DNA of 23,469 nt from Planctomycetota bacterium (GTDB lineage Bacteria; Planctomycetota; Phycisphaerae; Sedimentisphaerales; UBA12454): assembly GCA_018828825.1 (NCBI GenBank), contig JAHJUV010000030.1, positions 1 through 23,469 of the forward strand, read 5' to 3'. The position numbers and the translations under genes are program-made. Shown here piece by piece: positions 1 to 6,551 of the stretch (position 1 is its first letter; each line of letters starts with the position of its first letter). The notes under the pieces are model-generated. The model saw only the letters and a list, made by a program, of their open reading frames with translations, was not told the DNA's origin and made no database searches.

Positions 1-759
1 GACCCCGCTTCCATCTCCTACGTCACCGCAAAGGAAAAGGCCTGCGCCGAAATCGGTATCTATTCCGATGATAATCGCCTGCCCGCCGAGACTTCCGAAA
101 AGGATTTACTCGCCCTCGTCGATAAAATGAACAAGGACCCGAAAATCAACGGCATCCTCGTCCAGCTTCCCCTGCCCAAACATATAGATGAGCAAAAGGT
201 TCTATTGGCAATCGACCCTGCAAAAGACGTTGACGGCTTTCATCCCGTAAGCCTCGGAAAAATGGCCGTAGGCCAAAAGGCCTTTCTGCCCTGCACCCCA
301 CACGCCGTCCTGCAATTGCTCCGGCGCAGCGGCATAAAAACCGATGGCGCAGAAGTCGTCATCGTCGGCAGGAGCAACATCGTCGGCAAACCCCTTGCCA
401 TTATGCTTATGCAAAAATCCCCCACGGCAAACGCGACCGTTACCGTCTGCCATACGAGAACAAAAAATATTGCCGCGCATACTAAACGCGCTGATATTGT
501 CATCGCCGCTGCCGGCAAGCCGAACACTATTACTGCCGATATGGTCAAGGACGGCGCTGTTGTTATCGATGTTGGTATTAACAGGGTTGACGATGCGACA
601 AGGAAAAGAGGATACAGACTCATCGGCGATGTCGATTTTGAAAATGTTAAGGAGAAAGCCGGCTTCATTACCCCTGTCCCCGGCGGTGTAGGCCCTATGA
701 CCATCACTATGCTTCTTTACAATACCGTTGAGAGCGCTAAAATCGCCGCAGGCCTCTAA
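1..759 (+). CDS. folD: Bifunctional methylenetetrahydrofolate dehydrogenase / cyclohydrolase FolD (5' end outside window)
   Basis: FolD oxidises 5,10-methylene-THF to methenyl-THF with NADP and hydrolyses it to 10-formyl-THF, in cytosolic one-carbon metabolism. The frame is open from base 1 and 252 residues are visible, so roughly 35-45 N-terminal residues are missing (family length about 285-300). Visible signatures are YVTAKEKACAEIGI near the start, with the Y and K of the active-site Y-x3-K pattern, the GILVQLPLPKHID block, the VVIVGRSNIVGKP dinucleotide-binding loop, and the C-terminal PGGVGPMTITMLLYNT signature. Identification is firm. A second, diverged copy of the 3' end lies at 1434-1541, beyond two small genes, so this locus has been rearranged. 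No clear terminator follows the stop codon. Confidence 0.96.
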   Translation, partial: DPASISYVTAKEKACAEIGIYSDDNRLPAETSEKDLLALVDKMNKDPKINGILVQLPLPKHIDEQKVLLAIDPAKDVDGFHPVSLGKMAVGQKAFLPCTPHAVLQLLRRSGIKTDGAEVVIVGRSNIVGKPLAIMLMQKSPTANATVTVCHTRTKNIAAHTKRADIVIAAAGKPNTITADMVKDGAVVIDVGINRVDDATRKRGYRLIGDVDFENVKEKAGFITPVPGGVGPMTITMLLYNTVESAKIAAGL

Positions 760-800
760 ATCTAACCGCGGATTATGCAGATTTATATCGTTTTTTTCTT

Positions 801-836
801 ATTGTAAAATGCGTTTTTATGCTATAATATAAAATT
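801..836 (+). promoter_or_regulatory. Promoter giving a near-leaderless transcript for the 837 gene
   Basis: A perfect -10 (TATAAT, 823-828) lies only 8 bases before the ATG at 837. The -35 is weak: TTATTG (800-805) at 17 bp or TTGTAA (802-807) at 15 bp. Transcription would start around 834-837, at or next to the start codon. There is no Shine-Dalgarno between the -10 and the ATG. The -10 is clear; leaderless translation is inference. Confidence 0.5.
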
Positions 837-1034
837 ATGGAAAAAGTACTGATAAATTCCAACAAATATGACGGCAAATACGTTGCGATAATAAGCGCTG
901 AGGATAATACAATCATAGGTTCCGGAAATACGCCGCAGGAAGCTTTGAGTGTCGCCCAGGACAAAGGTTTCAAAAATCCCTTTTTGTTCTTTGTACCTGC
1001 AGGAGATTTAGTGCATATCTATTATGCTGGTTGA
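837..1034 (+). CDS. Small DUF5678-like protein
   Basis: This is a 65-residue protein. The pattern KYDGKYVAII, then a short Asp/Asn turn, SGNTPQEALSVAQDKGFKNPFLFFVPAG, resembles the small DUF5678 family (K-Y-x-G-K-Y-V ... G-x-T-x-x-E-A ... G), whose function is not established. No signal peptide or membrane segment is visible. The last 11 bases overlap the start of the retropepsin-like gene, so the two are probably co-translated. It is transcribed from a promoter that leaves almost no leader. Together with its partner it sits between the intact folD end and a displaced folD fragment, which suggests the pair arrived as a module. The family call is from memory of the pattern. Confidence 0.7.
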   Translation: MEKVLINSNKYDGKYVAIISAEDNTIIGSGNTPQEALSVAQDKGFKNPFLFFVPAGDLVHIYYAG

Positions 1035-1446
1035 AAATTATCCATTTACCATAACCAGGCCGGGTGATACGGCAAGACCTTATCTGCCGGTTACAATTAT
1101 CAATCCTGAAAATAAGAAACTGTTGAATGTCTTTGCTTTGCTTGATACCGGCGCCGATGAGTGCGCCTTCCCGGCATCTTTTGCCACTCCTTTGGGCCAT
1201 AATTTACAATCCGGCTATCAGAAAAATGTAAGTACCGGCAACGGCATTTCCATTGCTTACGGCCATACAGTAAATATAAAAGCCTTTAACTTCACTGCGG
1301 AAAATGTAATCATTGATTTTATGCCGAATTTATATATTCCGCTGCTTGGTGTTAAAAGTTTCTTGAGCAATTTTACTGTTAAGATTGACTACCCAAACAA
1401 AAGATTTTCTGGAGCATATAAAATAGTAATAAATCCGGCGGCGTAG
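1024..1446 (+). CDS. Retropepsin-like aspartic protease family protein
   Basis: This is a 140-residue protein with one aspartyl-protease active-site motif, FALLDTGADECAFP (D-T-G-A, about residues 37-50). A later hydrophobic stretch, FMPNLYIPLLGVKSFLSNFTVKIDY, matches the position of the hydrophobic-hydrophobic-G motif and last strands of retropepsin folds. A single-lobe protein of this size would act as a homodimer. No signal peptide is seen, so it is probably cytosolic. The gene overlaps the DUF5678-like gene by 11 bases. Its last codons (N-P-A-A-stop) lie inside the displaced folD 3' fragment, read in another frame, so the natural C-terminus may have been altered by the rearrangement. Substrate unknown. 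Confidence 0.75.
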   Translation: MLVENYPFTITRPGDTARPYLPVTIINPENKKLLNVFALLDTGADECAFPASFATPLGHNLQSGYQKNVSTGNGISIAYGHTVNIKAFNFTAENVIIDFMPNLYIPLLGVKSFLSNFTVKIDYPNKRFSGAYKIVINPAA

Positions 1447-1541
1447 GTCCTATGACAATTACAATGCTTCTTTACAACACCGTCGAAAGTGCAAAACTTG
1501 TCCTGAGCAAAGTCGAAGGAACCGCTGCAGGAATCAAATAA
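1434..1541 (+). pseudogene. Displaced folD 3'-end fragment
   Basis: In frame from 1434 this reads S-G-G-V-G-P-M-T-I-T-M-L-L-Y-N-T-V-E-S-A-K and ends A-A-G-I-K-stop, matching the end of the intact folD (679-759). Over the first 63 bases I count 11 differences, 10 of them synonymous. The sequence therefore came from a functional folD of another lineage or copy, not from neutral decay of this one. Relative to folD, a short repeat (1497-1517) adds codons for L-V-L-S-K-V-E-G-T before A-A-G. No start codon, so it is a remnant. Confidence 0.85.
1497..1517 (+). repeat. Short dispersed repeat (CTTGTCCTGAGC... type)
   Basis: This 21-base motif begins CTTGTCCTGAGC and ends AAAGTCGAA. It matches 17 of 21 bases of 4394-4414. 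Here it lies in frame in the folD remnant and reads L-V-L-S-K-V-E. Both copies disrupt coding sequence without breaking the frame. Confidence 0.65.
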
Positions 1542-1622
1542 AAACCATGGTTAGCCCCTATAGCAGGGTTTATAGCCAATTTTATACTGATTATATCAGA
1601 CCATGTTGATTCATTTTCATAG

Positions 1623-1651
1623 TTGACTTATCCGTCATAAAATGTTAAAAT
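1623..1651 (+). promoter_or_regulatory. Upstream promoter of the toxin operon
   Basis: TTGACT (1623-1628), 17-bp spacer, TAAAAT (1646-1651). It would give a leader of about 100 bases for the gene at 1761. Confidence 0.5.
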
Positions 1652-1688
1652 TTATCAAGAACGTGAAAGGGCAGTATTTATCCGAATG

Positions 1689-1717
1689 TTTACAAACTTT
1701 TATTTGTACAATATAAG
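1689..1717 (+). promoter_or_regulatory. Second promoter with possible operator for the toxin operon
   Basis: TTTACA (1689-1694), 17-bp spacer, TATAAG (1712-1717). The inverted repeat TACAAA (1691-1696) / TTTGTA (1703-1708) overlaps the -35 and spacer, where an autoregulating antitoxin would be expected to bind. The operator role is inference. Confidence 0.45.
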
Positions 1718-1760
1718 GTGTGGGAAAGCATTAGACTATAACTTCAAAGGAGTAAAATAA

Positions 1761-2507
1761 ATGGCAGAGATATTTAAGTTTTCAATTAATAATATAGATG
1801 ACCATGTACGGAAAATAGGCATTGACGTACGGCCTGTTATCGAATTTAAATTAGACAGGGAAAAGTTATATGATATGGGTAAAAATCTAACAGATAAATA
1901 CCCACACTTGTTTGAAAGTTTAGTACAATCTCCTACAGATTTTCATATAGAAAAAAAATTCATCTTTCCTGGTAAAGGCGAAGCTAACTGTTCTACTTTG
2001 GTTATCGCTCAAAGAGGCCCTGTTTTTATTTTCCCTATAAGGCTAAGTGTACTTGGCGAAGAAACGGACTTGCAAAGCTCAGACATACAAGATGTTGTAA
2101 TTGAAGGATTAAAAATATTTCGAAAAACATTTCCAACTAAGCACTTGCTACGCGTAGGATTGATAAATGAATATATATTTGACACGGGAATGGCTGATAG
2201 CACAAAAATTGTAGCCGGTCGATTTACTAAAGTATCTGTACCGCCCAATGGAGAAATTATGCTAAGAGTTAATCGACCTGATGACGATTTTAATAGAAGG
2301 ATTGAAATAGAAGCTGTTAAAAAAGTAGAAAGAATGCCCGAAATGCCTGGCCAACAAAATATCAAAAGTTATGGTGTTAAAGTTATTGTCGACTTTAACA
2401 ATCGAAACATGAGTCAAGATTTAGAAAAAAATGCAATAAGAACTATTTTGAGTGAGGCTGAACAATACAACAAAGAAGAGTTGTTTACCTTTTTAAATGG
2501 AGAGTGA
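1761..2507 (+). CDS. Hypothetical protein, first gene of MazF-type operon
   Basis: This 248-residue protein is not firmly recognised. It is soluble-looking, with no signal peptide or membrane segment. It has alternating charged and hydrophobic segments, including a beta-rich stretch STLVIAQRGPVFIFPIRLSVL around residue 80 and an acidic/helical C-terminus. The general build is reminiscent of the TIGR04255 proteins found beside defence and toxin genes, but I cannot confirm membership. The start is supported by AAAGGAG seven to eight bases upstream of the ATG. The stop is immediately followed by the start of the 85-residue gene, so it is co-transcribed with the putative antitoxin and the MazF-like toxin. 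Its role there is unknown; it may be a third regulatory or cargo component. Confidence 0.75.
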   Translation: MAEIFKFSINNIDDHVRKIGIDVRPVIEFKLDREKLYDMGKNLTDKYPHLFESLVQSPTDFHIEKKFIFPGKGEANCSTLVIAQRGPVFIFPIRLSVLGEETDLQSSDIQDVVIEGLKIFRKTFPTKHLLRVGLINEYIFDTGMADSTKIVAGRFTKVSVPPNGEIMLRVNRPDDDFNRRIEIEAVKKVERMPEMPGQQNIKSYGVKVIVDFNNRNMSQDLEKNAIRTILSEAEQYNKEELFTFLNGE

Positions 2508-2765
2508 ATGATGACAGGCTCGACAGAATTAATTAATTGTAATTTAGAAAGCTGCCCTACTGTGGATTATGTATTGTCGGGACGTATAAATATAGGCAGC
2601 ATGTTTGTTCTTATGAGCAATTCAGCAACGGAGTCGGCAAAAGTAATTGTCCCTGAAGAATCTGAGCTTACACCTTATGAATGTTGTCGTTTGAGTGGAG
2701 CTTTATCTTTCTGGGACAATCCCAAAGAGGATATTTATTCTTTCGATGATGGACAACCATTATGA
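2508..2765 (+). CDS. Probable antitoxin partner of MazF-like toxin
   Basis: This 85-residue protein, not recognised by sequence, starts directly after the previous stop codon. A second ATG follows at once (2511) and could be the true start. Its stop overlaps the toxin start by four bases (ATGA, 2762-2765), the coupling usual for type II antitoxin-toxin pairs. The C-terminal part is acidic with aromatic residues (SFWDNPKEDIYSFDDG), plausible as a toxin-neutralising tail. The N-terminal half is beta-like, could bind DNA, and does not look like a classical MazE AbrB fold. The antitoxin assignment rests on position, size and the acidic tail. Confidence 0.6.
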   Translation: MMTGSTELINCNLESCPTVDYVLSGRINIGSMFVLMSNSATESAKVIVPEESELTPYECCRLSGALSFWDNPKEDIYSFDDGQPL

Positions 2766-3127
2766 CGTCATCAAGCGTGTCAGCCGGTGACGTTGTTTTA
2801 ATAATCGATGCGCCTTTTACTAATCGTTTGGGGTATAAGCCTCGGCCTGCTTTGGTAGTGTCTGGTAATCTGTTCAACCAAACTAATCCTGATGTTTTCT
2901 TGGTGCCAATCTCCTCCACTATAAGATATAGACTTCTTACGCAAATAATCGTGGATGAAAAAGAACCCTATTTCCAACAGACAGGACTTAAACAGACATC
3001 CGCAATAAAATGTGGAGCGGCCTTTGCTTATAGTCAATCCCAGATAAGAAGGAAACTTGGTAATATCCCACACGAGGTTCTTACTCAAGTTAGAAACATT
3101 CTTATTGATATTATAAGTAAGGACTAA
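2762..3127 (+). CDS. MazF/PemK-family endoribonuclease toxin
   Basis: This is a 121-residue protein with the family's N-terminal GDVVLIIDAPFT...YKPRPALVVSG segment (about residues 9-38), where the conserved R-P-A-L-V-V-S follows the PFT loop. It then has the beta strand DVFLVPISSTIR (about 45-56) and a central QTGLKQTSAIKC segment matching the family's T/S-containing strand. Members cleave single-stranded mRNA at short sequence motifs and arrest translation. Size and order are normal for the family. It is translationally coupled to the 85-residue gene upstream and converges on the protease gene 39 bases downstream. The target motif cannot be read from sequence. Confidence 0.85.
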   Translation: MTSSSVSAGDVVLIIDAPFTNRLGYKPRPALVVSGNLFNQTNPDVFLVPISSTIRYRLLTQIIVDEKEPYFQQTGLKQTSAIKCGAAFAYSQSQIRRKLGNIPHEVLTQVRNILIDIISKD

Positions 3128-3166
3128 ATTTTGAATAGAATATAAATAGACGACGTTTACCTATTT

Positions 3167-3913
3167 TTAAAAAGAGGAAGCAATGTCTTCAATTAGTTCA
3201 GCATACCATGCGGCACCTAAACCTACATTTATTCCACCAGTAATGTTTGGGTCGACTGTTCCGGAATGTACCCCTACAAGATAATAATGTGTTCCGGTAA
3301 CCATGTTTGTGGTACCTTTATCATCAATCCAAACATTTTTTGGTTTTGTTATAACTGGGCTACCACTTGTTCCAGGGTGAAGGGTGGCATCTGTAAGGAA
3401 GAGAGGTAAATTTTGGAAATTCACTCTATAAGTACTTGCTATCATCGCATTTCGGAAAATAGGCAGGTTGTTTTTATTGTCGTAAAATGCTAACGGATAA
3501 CCCATAATAAAAATATCTTCACCGGGATCAAGCCGGTAATTTTGGGGGAGAAACGAATATTTTGAAAATGGTTTGATGAAAAAAGATTTCTGGATTTTCT
3601 CCCTATCAAGCTTGATAAGTGCTATATCCGCGTCTGGATATTGTGGATGTGACTTCCAAAGAGGTTTTTGGTTTTTATACAAGGGGATATCGACGATGCC
3701 ATTATCTGCTATATTGTTGGGGTCTTTGTGCAAATGTAAGCGAAGGGCATCAGGTCTAATTCCTTTTTTGTCATTAAGACATACGTGCTTATTTGTTACG
3801 AGAAAAAGATTATTATTCTGAATATAAAAAAAACCCGTTGCAGAGCCAGCGGGTTTGCTACCGTAAATTTGAAGAATAAAAGTGACTGCTGTCACAATTG
3901 GATTTATATTCAT
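3167..3913 (-). CDS. Trypsin-like serine peptidase
   Basis: This is a 248-residue protein from the ATG at 3913, chosen because AGAGGTT lies just upstream; an in-frame ATG 45 bases earlier has no such site. The catalytic triad is visible: His43 in VTNKHV, Asp96 in YPDADIALIKL and Ser183 in HPGTSGSPV. The spacing fits chymotrypsin-fold (S1) trypsin-like domains of about 200 residues. There is no clear cleavable signal peptide and no PDZ domain, so it is not a DegP-type protease. The first 18 residues are mildly hydrophobic. It lies convergent to the toxin operon, with 39 bases between stops. Substrate unknown. Confidence 0.85.
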   Translation of the reverse strand: MNINPIVTAVTFILQIYGSKPAGSATGFFYIQNNNLFLVTNKHVCLNDKKGIRPDALRLHLHKDPNNIADNGIVDIPLYKNQKPLWKSHPQYPDADIALIKLDREKIQKSFFIKPFSKYSFLPQNYRLDPGEDIFIMGYPLAFYDNKNNLPIFRNAMIASTYRVNFQNLPLFLTDATLHPGTSGSPVITKPKNVWIDDKGTTNMVTGTHYYLVGVHSGTVDPNITGGINVGLGAAWYAELIEDIASSF

Positions 3914-4096
3914 AATAACCTCTTCCGTTTTAGACTTTATCTTGCTTTGACAGAACAATCTGTTTTTTATTCCCGTCTCATTGTTACCATTCCTCGATGT
4001 TTATAAAATTCTATCTCCCTCATTCTCTGCCATTCTTATCTTATTGTCAAACCTTATTTCCCCCCGCCATTTCTCTGTGCCTTTGTGCCTTAGTGG
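3914..4096. other. Short intergenic segment with a common dispersed motif
   Basis: No gene is seen between the start of the protease and the end of the HNH/AP2 gene, both on the minus strand. Bases around 4071-4100 carry a CTGTGCCTTTGTGCCTTAG motif of a type I recognise as widely dispersed in environmental bacterial genomes. Confidence 0.4.
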
Positions 4097-4702
4097 CTAT
4101 GGAAAATTCAACTTCGCATATTCCCTATAAAGTTCTCTCGCCGCCTCATCGTACGCCTTGGCCGCGGCTATTTCATTATCGAAAGAGCCAAGACGTATTA
4201 CAATGCCTTTAAAGGTAATTTGGGCACGATATTTGTTTCTCCTTTTGTCTAAAGTTACTCCCTTATATTTTGAGGCGCAGCTTCTTTCCATTTTTCTTCT
4301 GTTGTAGCTATTTTCAGCTGGGGTAACGATGCTAAGATTATTTTTTGTATTGTTGAGCCCGTCGCCGTCTCCGTGGTCAACGACAAAACTTTCCTTGCCC
4401 TGAGCGGAGTCAAACGGCGGCAGCTTCATAATCTCACGATGCATCCATAATCGCTTTCTGACGTCATTAATGCGTATCATCCGATACGCATAAAAAGTGT
4501 CATTATGGGAATTTACCGCCTGCCATTTATGACTGTTTATTTCCTCGAAATCTTCCTGGCTGACTTTTGCGTATTTGCCGCGAGTCAGTTTGATTTTCCG
4601 AAATGCGCAGCCGTATTTCCTCTTTCGATACCAAAGAAGTATCGCAACGCCAATGCGCGCGCAGAAGTCTGGTATTTGGATGTAAAAATGAATTTTTGTC
4701 AT
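4097..4702 (-). CDS. HNH endonuclease-like / AP2 DNA-binding domain protein
   Basis: This 201-residue protein has an N-terminal KIKLTRGKYAKVSQEDFEEINSHKW segment (37-60) typical of homing-endonuclease-related NUMOD/AP2 proteins. An HNH region follows with WMHREIM (87-92) and VVDHGDGDGLNNTKNNL (107-123), where D-H and N-N-x3-N-L are the HNH core. The C-terminal AP2-like domain is SKYKGVTLDKRRNKYRAQITFKG...LGSFDNEIAAAKAYDEAARELYREYAKLNFP (144-201). Such proteins are often free-standing selfish endonucleases. Between M-K-L and F-V-V-D-H there are about 11 extra residues (P-P-F-D-S-A-Q-G-K-E-S), encoded by a dispersed repeat at 4394-4414; this may weaken the nuclease. Start at 4702 follows AAGGGGCT about 10 bases upstream. 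No split host gene is visible. Confidence 0.82.
   Translation of the reverse strand: MTKIHFYIQIPDFCARIGVAILLWYRKRKYGCAFRKIKLTRGKYAKVSQEDFEEINSHKWQAVNSHNDTFYAYRMIRINDVRKRLWMHREIMKLPPFDSAQGKESFVVDHGDGDGLNNTKNNLSIVTPAENSYNRRKMERSCASKYKGVTLDKRRNKYRAQITFKGIVIRLGSFDNEIAAAKAYDEAARELYREYAKLNFP
4394..4414 (-). repeat. Second copy of the short dispersed repeat, inside the HNH gene
   Basis: This copy matches 17 of 21 bases of 1497-1517 when read on the plus strand. On the gene's strand it encodes F-D-S-A-Q-G-K and adds residues inside the HNH domain without a frameshift. Confidence 0.65.
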
Positions 4703-4714
4703 TGGATTGCTTAG

Positions 4715-4734
4715 CCCCTTGATTTATCAAGGGG
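4715..4734. repeat. Perfect 20-base inverted repeat upstream of the HNH/AP2 gene
   Basis: CCCCTTGAT / ATCAAGGGG separated by two bases lies 12 bases before the HNH/AP2 start codon. In the minus-strand transcript the hairpin would enclose the AAGGGG that looks like the gene's ribosome-binding site, so it may limit translation. There is no good U-tail, so it is a poor terminator. Confidence 0.5.
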
Positions 4735-4951
4735 TTTAATAGTATTCTTGATTTTTAATATAAAATTAGATATTTATCTAATTTTGGCCATATTATACCA
4801 TATTTTTAACAAAAATCAAGTAAAATCTAAGTTTTTTTGCAAAATAACCGCTTTTGGCCCAAAAACACGACATTTTCAGGCAAAATAAAGCTCGGAAAAT
4901 TCGACAAGCAGATTGCTTTAGGCCTGCCCCGTTTTCGCTTTCGGCAAAAAA

Positions 4952-5036
4952 CGGAAGGGAGAGGATTCGAACCCCTGGTGCGTTTCCGCACAACGGTTTT
5001 CAAGACCGCCACCTTAAGCCGCTCGGTCACCCTTCC
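4952..5036 (-). tRNA. tRNA-Ser (anticodon UGA)
   Basis: This is an 85-base tRNA with a long variable arm, as in class II tRNAs. The acceptor stem GGAAGGG (5030-5036) pairs with CCCTTCC (4953-4959), with discriminator G at 4952. The anticodon stem GCGGT/ACCGT encloses the loop CTTGAAA, giving anticodon TGA. The variable arm is TGTGCGG AAA CGCAC-like, and the T arm is AGGGG TTCGAAT CCTCT. CCA is not encoded. The gene stands alone between the HNH/AP2 gene and rsmH. No integrase is seen nearby. Confidence 0.95.
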
Positions 5037-5145
5037 GGATTAACTGTTAATTTACAATAAAACCGCGATTTTTGCAAGGAGATTTAATACGCGGCTTTGT
5101 GTCTATCGGTTGCAACGCTCGTTTCAAAAGGAAGCAAGGAAATAA

Positions 5146-5216
5146 GGAAGTAAAGAGGTAAGGAACGTTTTAACGGTTTTTTCCTTACATCCTTGTTTCT
5201 TTACATCTTTACTTCC
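5146..5216. repeat. Imperfect purine/pyrimidine inverted repeat at the 3' end of rsmH
   Basis: GTAAGGAA (5158-5165) and TTCCTTAC (5181-5188) pair perfectly. The outer arms GGAAGTAAAGA / TCTTTACTTCC extend the palindrome and overlap the last rsmH codons. It may end rsmH transcription, but the tail is not a clean U-run, so this is tentative. Confidence 0.35.
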
Positions 5217-6298
5217 CTTTTTGTCGCCCAGCGGAATTTGGCCGATGCGCATCGCGGATTCGACATAATTTCCTTTATTCGCGGTACAATCGCGTTTTGG
5301 GACGCCGATTGATATATCCCTGTTTGAACTCCGTCTCGAAACGACTGCTTTACAAGGCGGTCTTCGCCACTGTGAAAACTTATTATGCCGATTCTGCCGC
5401 CCGGCCGCAAACAATACGGAGCAAGCCTTAAAAGCTCTTTTAGGGAACCGAGTTCATCATTTACCAGTATGCGCAACGCCTGAAATGTGCGGGCCGCAGG
5501 ATGAAGCGAGCCGAATTTTGAGTTGCGCTGTTTCTTTTTCCAGCTATTTATAGTCAAACCCTTGACGGCGAAAACCAGCCGAACAAGCTGTGAAACTGTC
5601 GTAATCGGCTGCACACCGCGCTGAGCGACAATCGTTCGGGCAATTTCCTGATAATCCGGCTCATCGGACAATTCCCAAAATGCCCTGCCCAGTTCTTCCT
5701 CCGAAAGACTGTTGAGCAAATCCGCGCCGGTTCGTTTGAGCCTATCGTCCATTCGCATATCGAGCGGCCCTTCATTTTTATAACTTATGCCCCGCTCGGG
5801 ATTATCTATCTGCATACTTGAAACGCCGAGGTCGGCAAAGATGATGTCATAGCCGTCAAGTTTTTCCTTGTTCAGGACATTGGCAATGCCGGCAAAATTG
5901 CTGTGATAAAAACTAATAGGTGTTTTCTCTTTGCCCAGCCGCTTGCGGGTACGCTCAAGTTCGGTACTATCAACATCGAAGGCTATCAATCTTCCTGTCG
6001 GTCCTATTTGTTTGATAAACCCTAATGAATGGCCCCCGTAACCGACGGTACAATCCACAACAACCTGGCCGGGTTTGGGTTTGAGACAGCCTAAAACCTC
6101 TTCTATCAGGACAGGAATATGGCTGCCGGCAGGTGTTTTGCCTTTCGCACGCAGATGGGCCTTTAAATCCGGATGAGCTGCGATGTTGTGTTCCTTGTAT
6201 TTCTGCCGGTAGTTCTTCGGATGGGTCCCGCTGTACCGAGGCCGCCTGCGGTGATTAGGCGATTGTTGTTCCCCGCTGCCGGATTGATCTACGTTCAT
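5201..6298 (-). CDS. rsmH: 16S rRNA (cytosine(1402)-N4)-methyltransferase RsmH
   Basis: RsmH methylates N4 of C1402 in the 16S rRNA decoding centre using SAM. The 365-residue protein shows HIPVLIEEVL (60-69), the SAM-binding VDCTVGYGGHS (81-91), FDVDSTELERTRKRL, DIIFADLGVSSMQID, the GPLDMRMD motif, and ISFHSGEDRLVKQSF near the end. All are family hallmarks. The first ~58 residues are an extra, basic, low-complexity segment (HRRRPRYS, KNYRQKYKEH) absent from typical ~310-residue homologues; it may contact rRNA. The start is supported by GGAG seven bases upstream. It is transcribed alone here rather than at the head of a cell-division cluster. Confidence 0.96.
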   Translation of the reverse strand: MNVDQSGSGEQQSPNHRRRPRYSGTHPKNYRQKYKEHNIAAHPDLKAHLRAKGKTPAGSHIPVLIEEVLGCLKPKPGQVVVDCTVGYGGHSLGFIKQIGPTGRLIAFDVDSTELERTRKRLGKEKTPISFYHSNFAGIANVLNKEKLDGYDIIFADLGVSSMQIDNPERGISYKNEGPLDMRMDDRLKRTGADLLNSLSEEELGRAFWELSDEPDYQEIARTIVAQRGVQPITTVSQLVRLVFAVKGLTINSWKKKQRNSKFGSLHPAARTFQALRILVNDELGSLKELLRLAPYCLRPGGRIGIISFHSGEDRLVKQSFRDGVQTGIYQSASQNAIVPRIKEIMSNPRCASAKFRWATKREVKM

Positions 6299-6373
6299 AT
6301 ATAAACTCCACGCAAATTAAGGTTTTTATACACCCTTTCCTGATAAAAACCTTTACTTCTTTATTTTAAACGA

Positions 6374-6402
6374 CTTATATACAGCATTGGCCTTTTTGTC
6401 AA
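6374..6402 (-). promoter_or_regulatory. Promoter of rsmH
   Basis: On the minus strand: TTGACA (6397-6402), 17-bp spacer, TATAAG (6374-6379). This is a near-consensus housekeeping promoter, giving a leader of roughly 70 bases before the ATG at 6298. Confidence 0.7.
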
Positions 6403-6490
6403 AGACTAAAATCTGCATAAAAATTAAGGACAAAACAGCTCTGTTAATAATCTGAAATGTGCAATCTCGCTCGGACTGATAATAAATAGA

Positions 6491-6526
6491 TAAAAAAGGC
6501 CGGCTGAGTATCACCTCACCGGCCTT
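6491..6526 (-). terminator. Rho-independent terminator of the 6552-7520 gene
   Basis: The stem AAGGCCGG-c-TGAG / CTCA-CCGGCCTT with a 6-base loop occupies 6496-6526. On the minus strand it is followed by a run of six T (6492-6497). It lies 26 bases after the stop codon. Confidence 0.85.
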
Positions 6527-6551
6527 GTATTGGGTTGATGCCTTTTATCAT

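Noticed and set aside
240..707. Long open frames antisense or alternate-frame to folD, the receptor, lptF and the aminotransferase.
   Set aside because: They lack ribosome-binding sites and family motifs, and the sense-strand frames are clearly the real genes.
4793..5060. Several open frames of about 66-68 codons over the tRNA region.
   Set aside because: They overlap the tRNA-Ser gene on both strands and have no family resemblance.
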